Shown in pieces: positions 23,546-35,904 of a stretch of DNA of 64,000 nt. How positions within the stretch are numbered: position 1 is the stretch's first letter; the number at the start of each line of letters is the position of its first letter. The notes under the pieces were generated by a model, which was not told the origin of the DNA, ran no database searches, and saw only the letters and a program-made list of their open reading frames with translations. The translations under genes and the position numbers were made by a program. This DNA comes from Apostichopus japonicus (Eukaryota > Echinodermata > Holothuroidea > Aspidochirotida > Stichopodidae): assembly GCF_037975245.1 (NCBI RefSeq), contig NC_092580.1:2267501-2331500 (forward strand), read 5' to 3'.

Positions 23546-26500
23546 TTTCAGCAAGATGCTCATTCAACGATAGAAATACAAGGACTGAAGGAGTTTCAAT
23601 GTCAGATTTTATTTTCTATACTCCAACTTCCTTACGCGGTAGACCCCCACACAATGTTTCTAATCTCAATATAGTGCCTAGTCAAGTTGGATACACACCG
23701 TTGGTTGTTTATATTTTCGCATTATAATCTGTAATAATTTAAAGTTACCCTTTTCCCGATCTATAACTTTAACTAACATAAAACTGTAGTTCACGTCTGA
23801 ATGAGGGAACCAGACCGAAACATTGCCTCTCTTTGTTCGAGGAATTTACTGTGTAGATATGACATACAATCATGCCGTATATCATATTAGTGAGTTGAAA
23901 CATACCTCAATAAAACCATGACGAAGATTAATTGGGGAGGGTGGGGTGGGGGGGAGGGGGTGTACTTTTCTACATCTGAAGTAACATTCTTTTTACAAAA
24001 CAGTATGTATGATATTACTTACCGTCGCCTGACCTATGTTGTTCTTTGCCTATGTTGTTACCGAATGAGTGAACATGTTGCATCCGATGCAACAATTTCA
24101 ACATGATCATCTTGATTGCGTTATCTTTCAATATCAACAATAAAACAAAGATAATTCACGGAAGTAACTTGGTAGAAAATAGAGCGTCCGATCAAAAAGT
24201 ACTAATGTAGTTCTTTTCCATTCAAACTATTCCTCACAAATTCCTTATCATTAGACATTCATTGTTCACAGAGTTTGGAACGAAAGTGAAGCTATGGCAT
24301 CATATCCATAACAAATACGTCGATTTAAGCATTTTCCCTTTGAACACATATTGCAACAAATTTATTCCTCCAGATATGACTAGTTGGTTAACCGATACTC
24401 CATACTCAGTTTACTACAGTCAAGAGTAACTACATCATATATAGCCTAGTCCATTTAAATCCTCATTTAACCGTGAGTATATTTTCCGTCCATCGACAAA
24501 AAACTTCGTTGTAGAACTGGTACCGCCGACTGAGATAAGTTTGAATACCTTACAGTTTAAAGAACGCTTCTCCATGCGTAACCTGATGAAAAGTATTAAA
24601 CTATTCTCTAAGTATGCAGAGATGACACCTCCCGCATGGACGATCACGTCATTGAAGATGCTTACATGCACTCACTACTGAGTAGGTCAAACACATAGTG
24701 GAGAAACAGTTATAAAACGCGATAGCCGTTTCACATGACTAAAAGAATTTGCTGTTGTCTGGAGGTAACTGATCAGATATCCGAACCTATTTTAAGAAAC
24801 AATTCATTAGCACAATCTCAGGGTAGCAAAAGGTCTCAATTTTCTCTCAATGTCCTATGTATTTGATCACTCAGGACATTCCGCTATGTACAAACCAATA
24901 AGTAAGATCGCTCGCTTCTTGATGTTTGTCATGTTACATCAGCAACAAACATGTAACGGTATATATATATATCCACACGCAAATATAGGTGGTTACATCG
25001 GCAGAAAGCTAGGCTATCACGGGTTTCGTGATAGTCGCTAACACTGTCAGCGAATATGAGTTACTATGAGTGATATTTGTTTATACATGTTCCTTGTTTA
25101 ATCTACAGGAAGTAAATATCTCTTAGTTGCCTCTCATTTCCAGTGTCTGGGTTTTTGATTCAGTAGCACTTCCAAATAAACAGCTTGATTGGTCGTGACA
25201 TGCCGCAGTTTTAGCGGCTTTAAGTTCTATTATTCTGTCTCCGTTTGGCTGGTGACAGCCAAATCGCTTCAGAGACCTTTTTGTGACATAGATTCCAGTC
25301 ACAAGGGGTTCTTTTCAGCCCAAGGACAAAAGGTATTTGTAAGATGGGTCAGAGAAATTTACTTGCTGTCTACTGCATTCATGTAATTCAGCAGCGTTTC
25401 TTGTATGAAATTCTTATGAAACTGCTTACAAACAGGGCCGGAACGAGGATGATTTATGCTCATTTTAACCTTTCGTGTTGTGTTCTAATTCTCTGATCAG
25501 AAGACAGACTTGTTTAAGTAAATCATATACAACAAACAAACCGACACCGGTGCGTAACAATCAAACAAACAAAACATTTATGCCTTTCCTTGAAGTTTCC
25601 AAACTTAAATAAATATACAGTGATCTGATTAATATACTAGTTTAACTTTCACTACTGTCTGGTATTCTGATTTTCCACGTCAATTTCAGTGCCATCTTGC
25701 CCCTTGTTTTTGTTTTGCTTCGATGCGACCTTACCTTACTAAGGCCGAGTTTCTATAGATATTACACAATTACGCAGACTACGAATAGGCTTACCTATAA
25801 TATTTACGTCATATTTTTTCCCAGAATTTTTTTTTCTCGGAAAGATGAATACCAGATTAAAGACTATTAAAACCCATTGTGTCTAGCAACTTGTTGTTGT
25901 TTAGGATAAACAGTCATTGAAAATATTTAAACGCAGGAAAAAAAAACGGGTGTCTTATTCGACGTGATAGCTCATTAATGAAGAAACTTACCACAAAACG
26001 CATAATTTAATGAAATACAATTATTAAAGCCTTTACGTGACAATAGGCATCAAATGAAATTTTATGAAGGAAACATCACAAAGTTACGTAGAATATAAAT
26101 GATTGAAATTATTTTAAAGAACATTAAATAATTTTATTAATATTATTGTCTAAATTAATAAAAACATGATTTTGTCATTCATTCGTTACTAACGTGTTAT
26201 TTAAACATTTAGTAGTAAATGTGAAAGAAACGTATACTCACTGCAATGTAAGTTCTGACCTTCCTTTGATTATTTTGACACAACCAAATGTAAACATATG
26301 ACCTTTGACCGATGATTCTGTCATCAGAGCTAATAGTTAAAACCCAGGTTAAAAACAAGACAACCACAGTCTAAGAAACAGACACTCCTATCAGAGGTTA
26401 GGACACTAATTTTGCCTGTCTCATGTTCGTATATGGTTGCAGTCTTAATTAGTTTCGGTCACCGAACCAATCTTTTTATTCTCTCTGGTTCTTAAATATA

Positions 26501-29145
26501 ACTTATTCATTACGGGAAATGGAATAAAAGTTCCCTAATGAATAAGTAAACTGTTGACAAGGATTCAAAGGTCTACTTACGCATTGATTAGTTGTGATTA
26601 CTTAAGCGAGCTAACTGGATCGCATTGAGTGATTTACTAAAGCTGTATTAACCAAGTGAAAAGGGGTGAACGGTTTTGGTTTTCACATTGATGGCATGAA
26701 TAATTATCTTTCAAACTGACATAAAAGGTGAATGATCAACGACCAAGGTAAATTTGTAATAGATCTAACCTCATCGCAACAAGATATCTTTCTCGACAAC
26801 AATTGAAGAGTTTAGACGCAGTGTTACTGGTAGTAATTCTAGGAATAAAAGACACGTGACCTGGTCACATGATACCGGGTTTGACATTTCAACATTCTAT
26901 TGCAGACTTGATGAACGCCGTGTCGACATATAATATTTTGTTTAATCTTCCTTGCATAGTTTGATAGATGTGGCTATAAAGTGTTGCTGGTATATAATTA
27001 AATAATCAAATTACGAGTTGTCAGAAAATTGAAATATGTTTTTATGCATCTTTGGAGGTGAAGGTTGGATGATCTTGGAATATTAATGATAAGTTGATGG
27101 GGGTATTGATGATATTAACTGTATTGATATCGTGAACAACACTGCAAACCAACTGTTGTTTAAATCATTACTTGATTTATGTATAAAACATATAGGCAAA
27201 TAACATTACCGTATACGGCCGATGGACACAACGAGACATGTTGCATGTTTACAATAACCCTCCACCCCTCCCCCCCCCACACACACAATCAAACCAGGAC
27301 CTTAAATTAATGCTAGCTCTGTTTTGTAATGCATTTTGCAGATACAATTGATGGACTTCAAAGTATTCTGGGGATATCTGGGCTGTTCGAGCTCAAGTCA
27401 GTTGTTGCTATTAATTGTTCAAATGCCAAAATTTGAGTTTCCCTCCCCTGGTATAATATCAGGCGTAAGAAGATGCCTTTTCACTTGAAGTCCTTCGAAT
27501 TTGCGGAGAAGTTTTGAAAGAACTTTCCAACGGAAAAGTCCGAGAGGGGCCGGAAGTCAAAATCTGGGAGAGAGACAAAAAGCTCTCAGTGTTTGCGTGT
27601 GTCTGGTATGCGAATTTATGTCAAACCTCTGCCAAAGTGATGTTTGCTGTAACTTCAAGTGAAAGCTTGATTTGTAGTCTGGCAGACGTCTTTAACAGAA
27701 AGAGTATTTTAAGTAACCTAGATATGTGACAACTATTGTAAATGAGGTTAAAGTTCACGGGGTTAAATATAATTTGTATAATTTGTATCGCAAAAATATC
27801 TTCCACCACAGCGTGCCGTGATATGGACTTGGGCCTTGAAGACCTTCAGCAAAGGTCACAGGTCGGAGGTCAAAGAAAGCTAAACGTGATTTTTGCTATG
27901 ATTACAAGGAGAAATGCTGAATGGAGGTGTAACCTTGACAAGTTCAATATTGTGAAAATACATGGGAACCATGGCAACTGAGGTCAAAACTCAAGGGAGT
28001 AAAATGACGTGAAAAGGTTATTTTGTTCAGTGGCGAGTTCATGAAGGGTGTGAATGTAAATGATGTGGCTCATAATGAACTGTTAATGTAAGGATGGTTG
28101 CGTACAGATACGTAGCTCAGTAAATTGCCCTCTAGCTTTAGTTGGAAATTCAATACAGACTATAGCTTTAAACTTGTGCTCTGCTCACGATAAGGTACGA
28201 GATTTGAGATGTATAGGCTACAACTTTAAAACGCAAAAGCTATTGTTAGGCCTGTATGTAGAGACATAAAATGTAATGACATGATATACACTAGAAGAAT
28301 AGTACTACCTGATGTTGGTTCCATCGTGCAGGGATACTGTATCGTGCAGATTGAATTATTACCGTCCATACTACATGTACGCCCTCGCAAAACTCCGTCT
28401 TAAAAGTTGGTATATTATGAAATGTATTTCGGGTAGTCTATTATTATTCTTGTAATACCGAGCTGACTCTATGATAGTTCAAAGTAATCAAGCTGAAACG
28501 GTTATCACAGGGCGGAGATATATATAATAGATCGATATATGTAAAAACAAACATGTTTGTAAGCCCGCGTCGCCTGGTTATGTACTCAGATTGGACATGT
28601 GATATCTATTTTGTATTCCTTTTCCTTCTGGTCAAATCTTTGTTATATTGACACAGTATTAATCAGGTTCAAGGTACGTATTACTCTGCATTGGAAGTAT
28701 AAACAGAAGTTCATAATCACAGCAGTAATTGCTTCCTTCTACATTTAACCGAATCACATGGAGAACGTATCATAGGCCTATATACGCACTATAGGGTTGA
28801 AGAAATAACATAAACACCTAATATAAGAATTCAATCTTAAAAGTCGGTCTTTTTATTTGGATAGGAATGGTTGACATAACTATGTATTTATTTAACGTTG
28901 ATTCAGTAGGGTCAGACACTGATGAGAAGTATGACTTGAGATGGAGTTAAAGCGGGACAGTCCTCATTATACGTACAGAAGTCACATTAACCGACCAATC
29001 GACTAACTGGCAAGATCACGTCATCGATCTGCGCATGCTTATTGAGCGGAGATTGTGGGAGCGCTCGCTTTGACGGTAGCTAACTTCTACCACAAAGGCC
29101 GCTGTCCCATACGCTTTGTATGTTCTCGCTACAACCATGATTGTA
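23546..29145. other. Long stretch with no recognised gene; scattered nuclear-receptor-like motifs
   Basis: No gene is recognised. Possible regulatory words: TGACCTTTGACC at 26299-26310 (a direct repeat with 1-bp spacing in reverse orientation); AGGTCA-C-AGGTCG-G-AGGTCA at 27853-27872; and at 28990-29040 a CCAAT box, TCACGTCA and TGCGCATGC close together. These are short words and their occurrence alone proves nothing. Confidence 0.35.
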
Positions 29146-29340
29146 CAGGGGCGGATGCAGGATTTTTGACAGGGGGGGGGGGGGTCTGACTGGTCCAGCC
29201 GCGCCTGATCGAAAGACTATCTAAGCGGAGCGCCACCATCAGTTGGCGCGGAGCGTACCAGAAAATTTTTGGCTTTACAAACCCCCCCTCAGATGGCCGG
29301 AAACGGCACTTCCCGAGTATTCTAAGCTGCATGTACCTAG
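29146..29340 (+). mobile_element. hAT terminal fragment
   Basis: Starts CAGGGGCGGATGCAGGATTT, followed by a G13 run (29172-29184) and a stretch containing AGCGGAGCGCCACC and GGCGCGGAGCGTACC. The start is very similar to the hAT ends at 29498 and 30247 (CAGGGCCGGATCCAGGATT and CAGGCGCGGATCCAGGGGG). No matching right end or 8-bp duplication is found. It may be a truncated neighbour of the next element, or its true left end rearranged. A minus-strand 67-codon open frame across it is not a gene. Confidence 0.6.
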
Positions 29341-29497
29341 CCTGAAAATATGGATCTCATGTCTGCAATTTCTCAATTGATGAGAAAAAAACAATCTATG
29401 AAATATGGTAATACATATCAGATGAGTTGAGATGATACAAAAATCATAATGCCTTTAGCCACCAATCCCCCTCCCGTTCCGTCACCACTGTTTGATG

Positions 29498-30247
29498 CAG
29501 GGCCGGATCCAGGATTCTGGAAGGGTGAGGGGTTTGGCCTCCAGTGATCCTAGGGTCTAAGGGGAGTGGGTTTCCCTCTATCCATTGTGAAATTCTTGGA
29601 TATTTAAGTACAACAGGGAACCCCCTTCAATTTAGCCATTCAAAGCACCTACAAAACCTCACTCGAAATGTATCTGCATCAGTACGAGTTAGCTAGTTTT
29701 ATTGATGATCTATTCATGGTAGATTGGAGAGAACAAACGCCGTGGATGTTTCTCAATGAACTTTCGGACCACTTCGTCAGTGTCGATATGAGTGTTATAA
29801 TACGTGTTCATGAGAACAAGAGCTGTGAGACGTTCCTTGCCCATTGTTGATCGGAGAACAGTTTTATGCCTTCTCACCGCAGAAAACGATCTCTCATGAA
29901 GAATTCGTCGGCGCATCCTATGCAGCCTACCGCTCTGTCACCTCACCGCCCAAAACAATTCGAACACCACCTCAATTTTGAAACTTTTCGGTCTGAAAAA
30001 TGAGATTTTTAGGCATTTTTTGTACGTGTAGCACGCGTGCACACTATAGTTCATTTGACGGAAAAGACACACCTGGCTGACTTGTAAGGATAACCGCCCT
30101 TCTGACGTCCTACATGTTTAAAATTGGCGTTTAATTTAATTATTTTTTCTCTCTCTCTTTTTTTCTCTCTCTTTTTTTTTCTCTTTTTTTTTTCGGCCAA
30201 GAGCAGGGGGGGTCCGGACCCCCTGGACCCCCCTGGATCCGCGCCTG
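29498..30247 (-). mobile_element. Internally deleted hAT transposon relic containing a transposase C-terminus
   Basis: The left end CAGGGCCGGATCCAGGATT (29498-29516) and the right end, read inward, CAGGCGCGGATCCAGGGGG (30229-30247) form imperfect terminal inverted repeats sharing the CGGATCCAGG core. Between them, on the minus strand, lies a hAT transposase C-terminal remnant (29710-29934), with the upstream (5') end of the element at 30247. A full hAT transposase needs about 1.8 kb or more of coding sequence, so most of the gene is missing. The flanks (GTTTGATG left, TTGTATTT right) do not form an 8-bp duplication, so either the ends belong to different insertions or the flanks have decayed. 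A pyrimidine tract at 30140-30194 lies near the 5' end. Confidence 0.7.
29710..29934 (-). pseudogene. hAT transposase C-terminal (dimerisation domain) remnant
   Basis: Read on the minus strand, the frame is open from about 29934 (stop just upstream) to a stop at 29710-29712. From the methionine at 29916 it encodes 68 residues. Recognisable hAT C-terminal blocks appear in order: ERSFSAVRR (residues 8-16), LRSTMGKERLTAL (21-33), and KHPRRLF near the C-terminus. In hAT transposases and their domesticated relatives (ZMYM- and P52rIPK-like proteins) this region is the dimerisation domain; the block is usually SCERSFS, here LHERSFS, so the preceding cysteine is lost. The catalytic DDE/RNase H part and the BED-type zinc finger are absent. 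It is a dead fragment, not an expressed gene. Confidence 0.85.
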
Positions 30248-30255
30248 TTGTATTT

Positions 30256-32419
30256 GCTACAATCTCCACTGGTAGAATGCTGATAGCATGTTTCAATAAC
30301 TATTGCTGCATGTCCTGTTGTAGACGAGACACATCGGACACAATGTCCCCATTATTTAGAAAAATAGAACGGGTCTCGAAGAAATGATGGCGCTATTTGA
30401 GTAAAACGAACGATTCATTTCAGAAAAAGGAAATGAAGAACAGTCGTATGAAAATATACATGAACCATAACATCATTTGCGAGACGAGGAGCGGCGGAGG
30501 GGAGGGCGGGGAGGAGGAAGGGGGGTTACTGGTTGGGAACATTTGCAATGTGAAACTAGTAGGAACAAGTTAACTATACATTATTACTGCAGACAGGTCT
30601 ATCATCACGATTTTTCATTAACACTTAGCCTAGATGAACCAAACTGCTTCGATATATATATAGGCCTAGCCTACCTCAGTCATAGGCCTACACTCCGCCT
30701 CAGCTGTGCTTTTTAGCAATTGCAGCAAACAGGGTGGGTGTAAATACTTCCCTTGACCCTCGACCCCCTCCCTCGATTCCTATCCCGTTAATTATTGGAA
30801 ATACGGGAGAAAGGACAACGGGGTAGCCAAAAAGTCATCCCCGTTTTGAATAACAGACTGATAAGTCTACCCTATTTTTTAAATGAAATTGAGGATAAAT
30901 GAAATTAAATAGTCTTAAAATAGAACAAAAATCCATCTGGGAGAGGATATAAGATATTAATGGGCTCATTTGGACTCTAGTAAATAGAGGACACAAATAA
31001 CCCCCGGGTAGGCTGGGGGTGGGGGAGTCTATTAAAAATGGTAGACCAATCTTTACAACTGTTGACATATGGCATAATACCCACTAATGATGAAACCAGC
31101 ATTGGAACGTGCTAAAGTAAAGCGTGTAGAAATAATTACAAATATCAACAAATGAATCATTTTATCAAACAAATTGTTCGAAAAGACGAGTGGCTGAAAC
31201 AGGTTGAGTTTGCAGTTTCATATTCTTCGGCAAAATATTCAACAGAAACTTTGTTGTTAGACCACTTTTTTGTACGCAAGTCACAACATGGTTTTTTTCT
31301 GTCAGTATTGAGAATGCCTGTTGTCGTTAACGAACAGCTAACTTAAAGACAGAGCATCAAATAATATAAATGATTTTAGTACTCTGAGGGATAACAGGGG
31401 CAAAACTGTTGCTTAAATAAGGCAAAATTAACTTCATTACAACAATAATATGTAAGTTTGTTGAATTAAACTTAAGACATGCTGAACGATCTGAAAAGTT
31501 GATTAAACTCTAACTGCCTATAAACAATCGGAATTCTCTATTATGTATACGCCTACCATGTTGAAAGGCAGCATTGATGATCCTGTGTGTAGGCCTACCA
31601 GCCTACCGCACAGTCGATGGAATCACCGAGCGTGGTATTGCTGAGACTATAATGTGATTGTATGCGTGCACAAGGACAAACCAAAACTAAATGAAACCTA
31701 CACAGATATGCAGGTAGGTTATATCTGTTGACAACCCGGACCCATATCCATTTCTTGAATATTAAAGGTTACAAAATGTTACATTAGACAAGGAGACATA
31801 CTGAAAATTATAAAAGTAACAAGAAAAGAGACTAAACGAGATTAAACGAGCCAAGAACTGTCTTCACTCTCTGTTAATCAATATAGGCTCGATTTGATAT
31901 TACCTATATTCAATATCTAAACGATCTAATCAATAGTATAGCAAACTATTATCTCGATGTATCCATATATGATATTTGAACAATTCATTTATCTATCAAT
32001 ATCATGATTATTGCAACAGTCTATTCCGCTACCTCATCAGTTATCGATAAGTCGGTGGATATTAGCTATAATTAATATAGCCGCACTCTAATCAGCTATA
32101 ACAATACAAGTTATTTCGATTTGTCAATATTTAAATGTTGTAATATTGATGTAGTATAAATGTTATGTAACAAGTCGATGAGCAGGTTACTCAATATTAC
32201 TTTGTATTGATAGCCAATTAATGGTTCAATGTATATCCATAGTTCAATAAGCAATATCTTACTGTCCAAAACGACACTATGATAATAATCTGGAATCGGA
32301 TTGATTAACAACAGTTCAGTCACAGGTTTTACACACGGCAAAGCCCTGCCCTGTTGAGGTGGGATGGAGACATTTTAAACTTACTTAGAATATTGCTGCA
32401 CTAATGAAGGAGAAATTCC
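30256..32419. other. Stretch with no recognised gene
   Basis: Purine-rich G/A tract at 30478-30530 and three TAGGCCTA octamers in 1 kb (30661, 30683, 31590). Open frames (62-87 codons) are featureless. Confidence 0.4.
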
Positions 32420-32516
32420 TTCTTAGAACTGTGGTGTTTTATAAGACCTTTCAATGAACTTTGTGCGACATTCTTAGAACTGTGGTGTTATATAAGACAT
32501 TTCAATGAACTTTGCA
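32420..32516. repeat. 51-bp tandem duplication
   Basis: TTCTTAGAACTGTGGTGTT begins at 32420 and again at 32471. The two units continue in parallel through ATAAGACNTTTCAATGAACTTTG with a few mismatches. Confidence 0.9.
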
Positions 32517-34599
32517 ACATTACATGCAATATAGTGTCTTAGCATGTCCCGTACATTGGCACACCCGTCATGACCCCATTTTGAAAGATGGGGAATGTTA
32601 GCCGAGATGCTGTAAAGATCACGATGTGCAAGTTAAGAACATATTCATGTGCTAGTTTTTAAATTGCTGAGAATTATCCTTAATAATTATTAACTATATA
32701 TCTACGACAAAACTCAACACGGGAGAGAACGAATGTTTGGATAAACACGTGACGTAACTATAGATATACCACGTTGTATGCTGTATTACACACTTGATGA
32801 TAACATAGTTTTAGAGAGAGAGTAAATATTCCTTCAAGTTTCGTAATCCAAACTGTCTTACCTTCATCGGAAACCGGTCGACATCGTCTACGCTTTCGTT
32901 TAAATATCCGAGGAAACATTTTGTTACACAAAGCCAGCTTGATAGTCTAACGATAGATACAATACCAATGATGTGATTGTCAGTTAAGGATCCCATAAGC
33001 TCATCATCATTGTATATACGTTGAAGAAAGCTTATATCTTGACAATCACTAACAGTTCTGACAAAGACCCTACACGGAAACGATAACTGTTGTAGTTTGA
33101 TATTAAGGTGAGGGTAACAAGTACAATGTGTATAGCTTATAATGATGAAATGATCAGTTCCTAGAGATGGTAATTAGCAAGTACTGGAATGTTCCTTGCA
33201 AAGCAGAAATACATTATAACTGTCAACGGTACTGAAGAAGATGATATGTAAACAGTACGTTATACTTTCATATAAAGGTGATTTGATTAAACATTTACAC
33301 ATCATCATCTTCAAGGCATTGTACTCAATCTTAAATTAACTTCCACATATTGAATTAAAGAGGACATTGTAAGAACAAACACTATGCCTGAAACAGTATT
33401 GTTGCATACTACACAACAGGATTTAAGACACAGTCTTATAAGCAACACGTATAACCGAAAGAAGTATGATGTGATAATAATTGGTAGACACCGTTAACTT
33501 CAAACCAACTTATTATCGCTGTGAGGCTTAATTGTAAGGGTGTCCGTTATATTATATTTACTCTAAGTGTGGTAAACACTGGATTACAAAACAAAACGTA
33601 TGAATTAAATAAGCAAATGTTTAACATGCAGCAGTTTAGAGACAATATGACTTTGCAGTCTAGGACCTGTAGGGCTGGTTCTCTTGAACACGATTGGTTG
33701 ATTTACAACTAATCAATTAATGGAGTCTCATTTATGAGGTCAACGGAACAGAGATGGAAATTTATATTGACATGTCCTACCATACAAGTTATGATAGCTG
33801 ATGTTTTGAACAACCATAGAACATGCCAAATTCTATATTATGGCTGTTTACTGCACTAGAACCAGTTTCTATAAGATTTAATTATAAGACTTAATTACCG
33901 TCAATCACATTGATTTTGACTACATCAGTAATTTCATTTACACAATCTTCAACATTTCTGCTTAAAAAAAGATAATAATGACTGTCAACATGCAAAAAGA
34001 AAAGAGGGTCACATGAATAGATTTTATGCCAGTTTTGAGTGACCATAAATTATAATTTACTCTCATAGTGATGTGATACCCAGAAACCCTAAGAATAAAA
34101 TATTCCTTTAGCATAGGCCATTTAAGACCACTTTATGCCTTTGAAGAGTGGATTGGAAACAAATCAAAACAACGATGATTGAAAAGGTTTCCAGTTTGGT
34201 GATCACCACTACTAGCATCAATTTCTATAGGCTATGGTGTCATACGAAAAGTACAAAAATACCATGAGCGGCCAATTATTGTCAGCTATACTGTCAAGGG
34301 TAGCTGACATATACCTAGCTATTACAAAGATACTGAAATGTGTTACAAACCATACTTGCTTTTGCATTTCATCTGTGTTGATTTAATGAGAATAATTATG
34401 GAGTTTGCTGCACAGAAATTAATTTCGCGAAGAGAACAATGCTATAGAGCTAAGTGATGGCGCTGTTTCATTTTAGCACACATTACCTTCCATCAAAATA
34501 TGTGAGGGAGATTGATGAAGCAATAATCGTTGATCGACTAATTTTCTGACTGGTAACCTGGAGAGGTATAAATCCACCCAGTTTGGACAATGTTTTCTA
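32517..34599. other. Stretch with no recognised gene
   Basis: AT-rich unique-looking DNA with no supported feature. Confidence 0.4.
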
Positions 34600-34609
34600 T
34601 ACTGTAGTG

Positions 34610-34727
34610 TCATGTCCCGCTTTCAGAGCACTCGTATTGTCAGTACGAGCAGTATGGATATCATGTTTCTATCAGATCAAGGTTAGGAACTGTTTGTACT
34701 GTCAATACCAGTGCTTTGAGAGCATGA
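34610..34727. repeat. Imperfect inverted repeat able to form a large hairpin
   Basis: The left arm includes AGCACTCGTATTGTCAGTAC (34627-34646) and the right arm its complement GTACTGTCAATACCAGTGCT (34696-34715), matching 18 of 20. Looser complementarity extends outward to the TCATG / CATGA pair and beyond. The loop is about 49 nt. It could be a MITE remnant, a transcribed hairpin or chance; there is no target duplication and no expression evidence. Confidence 0.6.
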
Positions 34728-34984
34728 TATTAGAGTACAGTTTAGAGAGGTATTAGCATTAGGAAATTGTACCAACTGGATGTATAGTTCAGACTCACAA
34801 TTGAATATTCATGATGAGTACTGTCTTGAGTACAGTAATTCAGTTTAAGTTAGAACCTCACGAAGCTGTTGGTTGGAACACGAGTTGCATTAAGGGATAA
34901 AAGAGGGCGCTGTACAAGAATAGCTTGAACTGAAATACACGTCTTCCTTTTCATTTGTATCTGAAAATAAAGATATTAATGCAA

Positions 34985-35346
34985 AAGTGAAACATATCAT
35001 TACGTCATGCTTACGTGATTTATTTAATTCATAGTGAAACATCATTAATTCATTCTTATGTGACTTATTTGATTCATCGTGGGTGGAACATATCATTACG
35101 TCATTGTAAAGTGATTTAATTTATTCATAGTGAAACATATCATTTACGTCACTCTTACGTGATTTAATTAATTCATCGTGAGTGGAACATATCATTACGT
35201 CATTGTAAAGTGATTTAATTTATTCATAGTGAAACATATCATTTACGTCACTCTTACGTGATTTAATTAATTCATCGTGAGTGGAACATATCATTACGTC
35301 ATTCTTAAGTGATTTAATTAATACATAGTGAAGTATGTCATTACGT
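34985..35346. repeat. About 50-bp tandem array with a 99-bp dimeric period, rich in TTACGTCA and TTACGTGA
   Basis: Two alternating monomers: one has ATTACGTCATTGTAAAGTGA, the other TTACGTCACTCTTACGTGA, each followed by TTTAATTNATTCAT and TGAAACATATC- or GTGGAACATATC-like segments. TTACGTCA occurs at 35000, 35096, 35144, 35195, 35243 and 35294; TTACGTGA occurs at 35011, 35155 and 35254. Alternating spacings of 48 and 51 give a 99-bp dimer. TTACGTCA is a CRE/ATF-type bZIP half-consensus, so the array could present a dense set of bZIP sites, although tandem amplification alone would also explain the repetition. No coding signal. Confidence 0.9.
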
Positions 35347-35904
35347 CTGTCTCAGATTCTTTGTAGATCATTAATAATCAACCTATAGCATTTATTGTTG
35401 TGTGTCAATTATAAGCACGCCACTAATTTTATCTGTCTTCTGCATGTACATGTGTGCAGTTTACTTGAAAATGATAAGGACATTAACTAATATTAAATAC
35501 ATAGAACGTTACGGCAACAACCAAGGCACGGTGTTTCATTAATTGATAAGTTAAGCCAGGGTAACGTACGAGTTACTGTTTTTCTTTATATGATATTTTA
35601 CACTCTGATGGTGTTGGGCGCCGATGTTTGAATACTGTGTATGTAATACTTATTGTAATATGATTTTCGATATTAATACAAAGTCAAAGAAATAATAAAT
35701 GAATGATATATTCCCTTTTTTAACTCTCAGTTTGAAGGGGGCAGGGAGGGAACAAAATCAAACAAACCAAAGATCGAGGATATCATGGTGTAAAGTTTGA
35801 TTACTTCGTAAGTCTTTGCACCTTGCACCCCAAGCCCAATCCTACCCCTACTATACAACGTTCATGAGCCGTTAACTCTTATCCCTACCGCCAACTCTTC
35901 TACC
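35347..35904. other. Stretch with no recognised gene
   Basis: Nothing supported between the tandem array and the hAT copy that follows. Confidence 0.4.

Noticed and set aside
25433-25450. CAGGGCCGGAACGAGGAT, resembling a hAT left end
   Set aside because: No partner end or target duplication.
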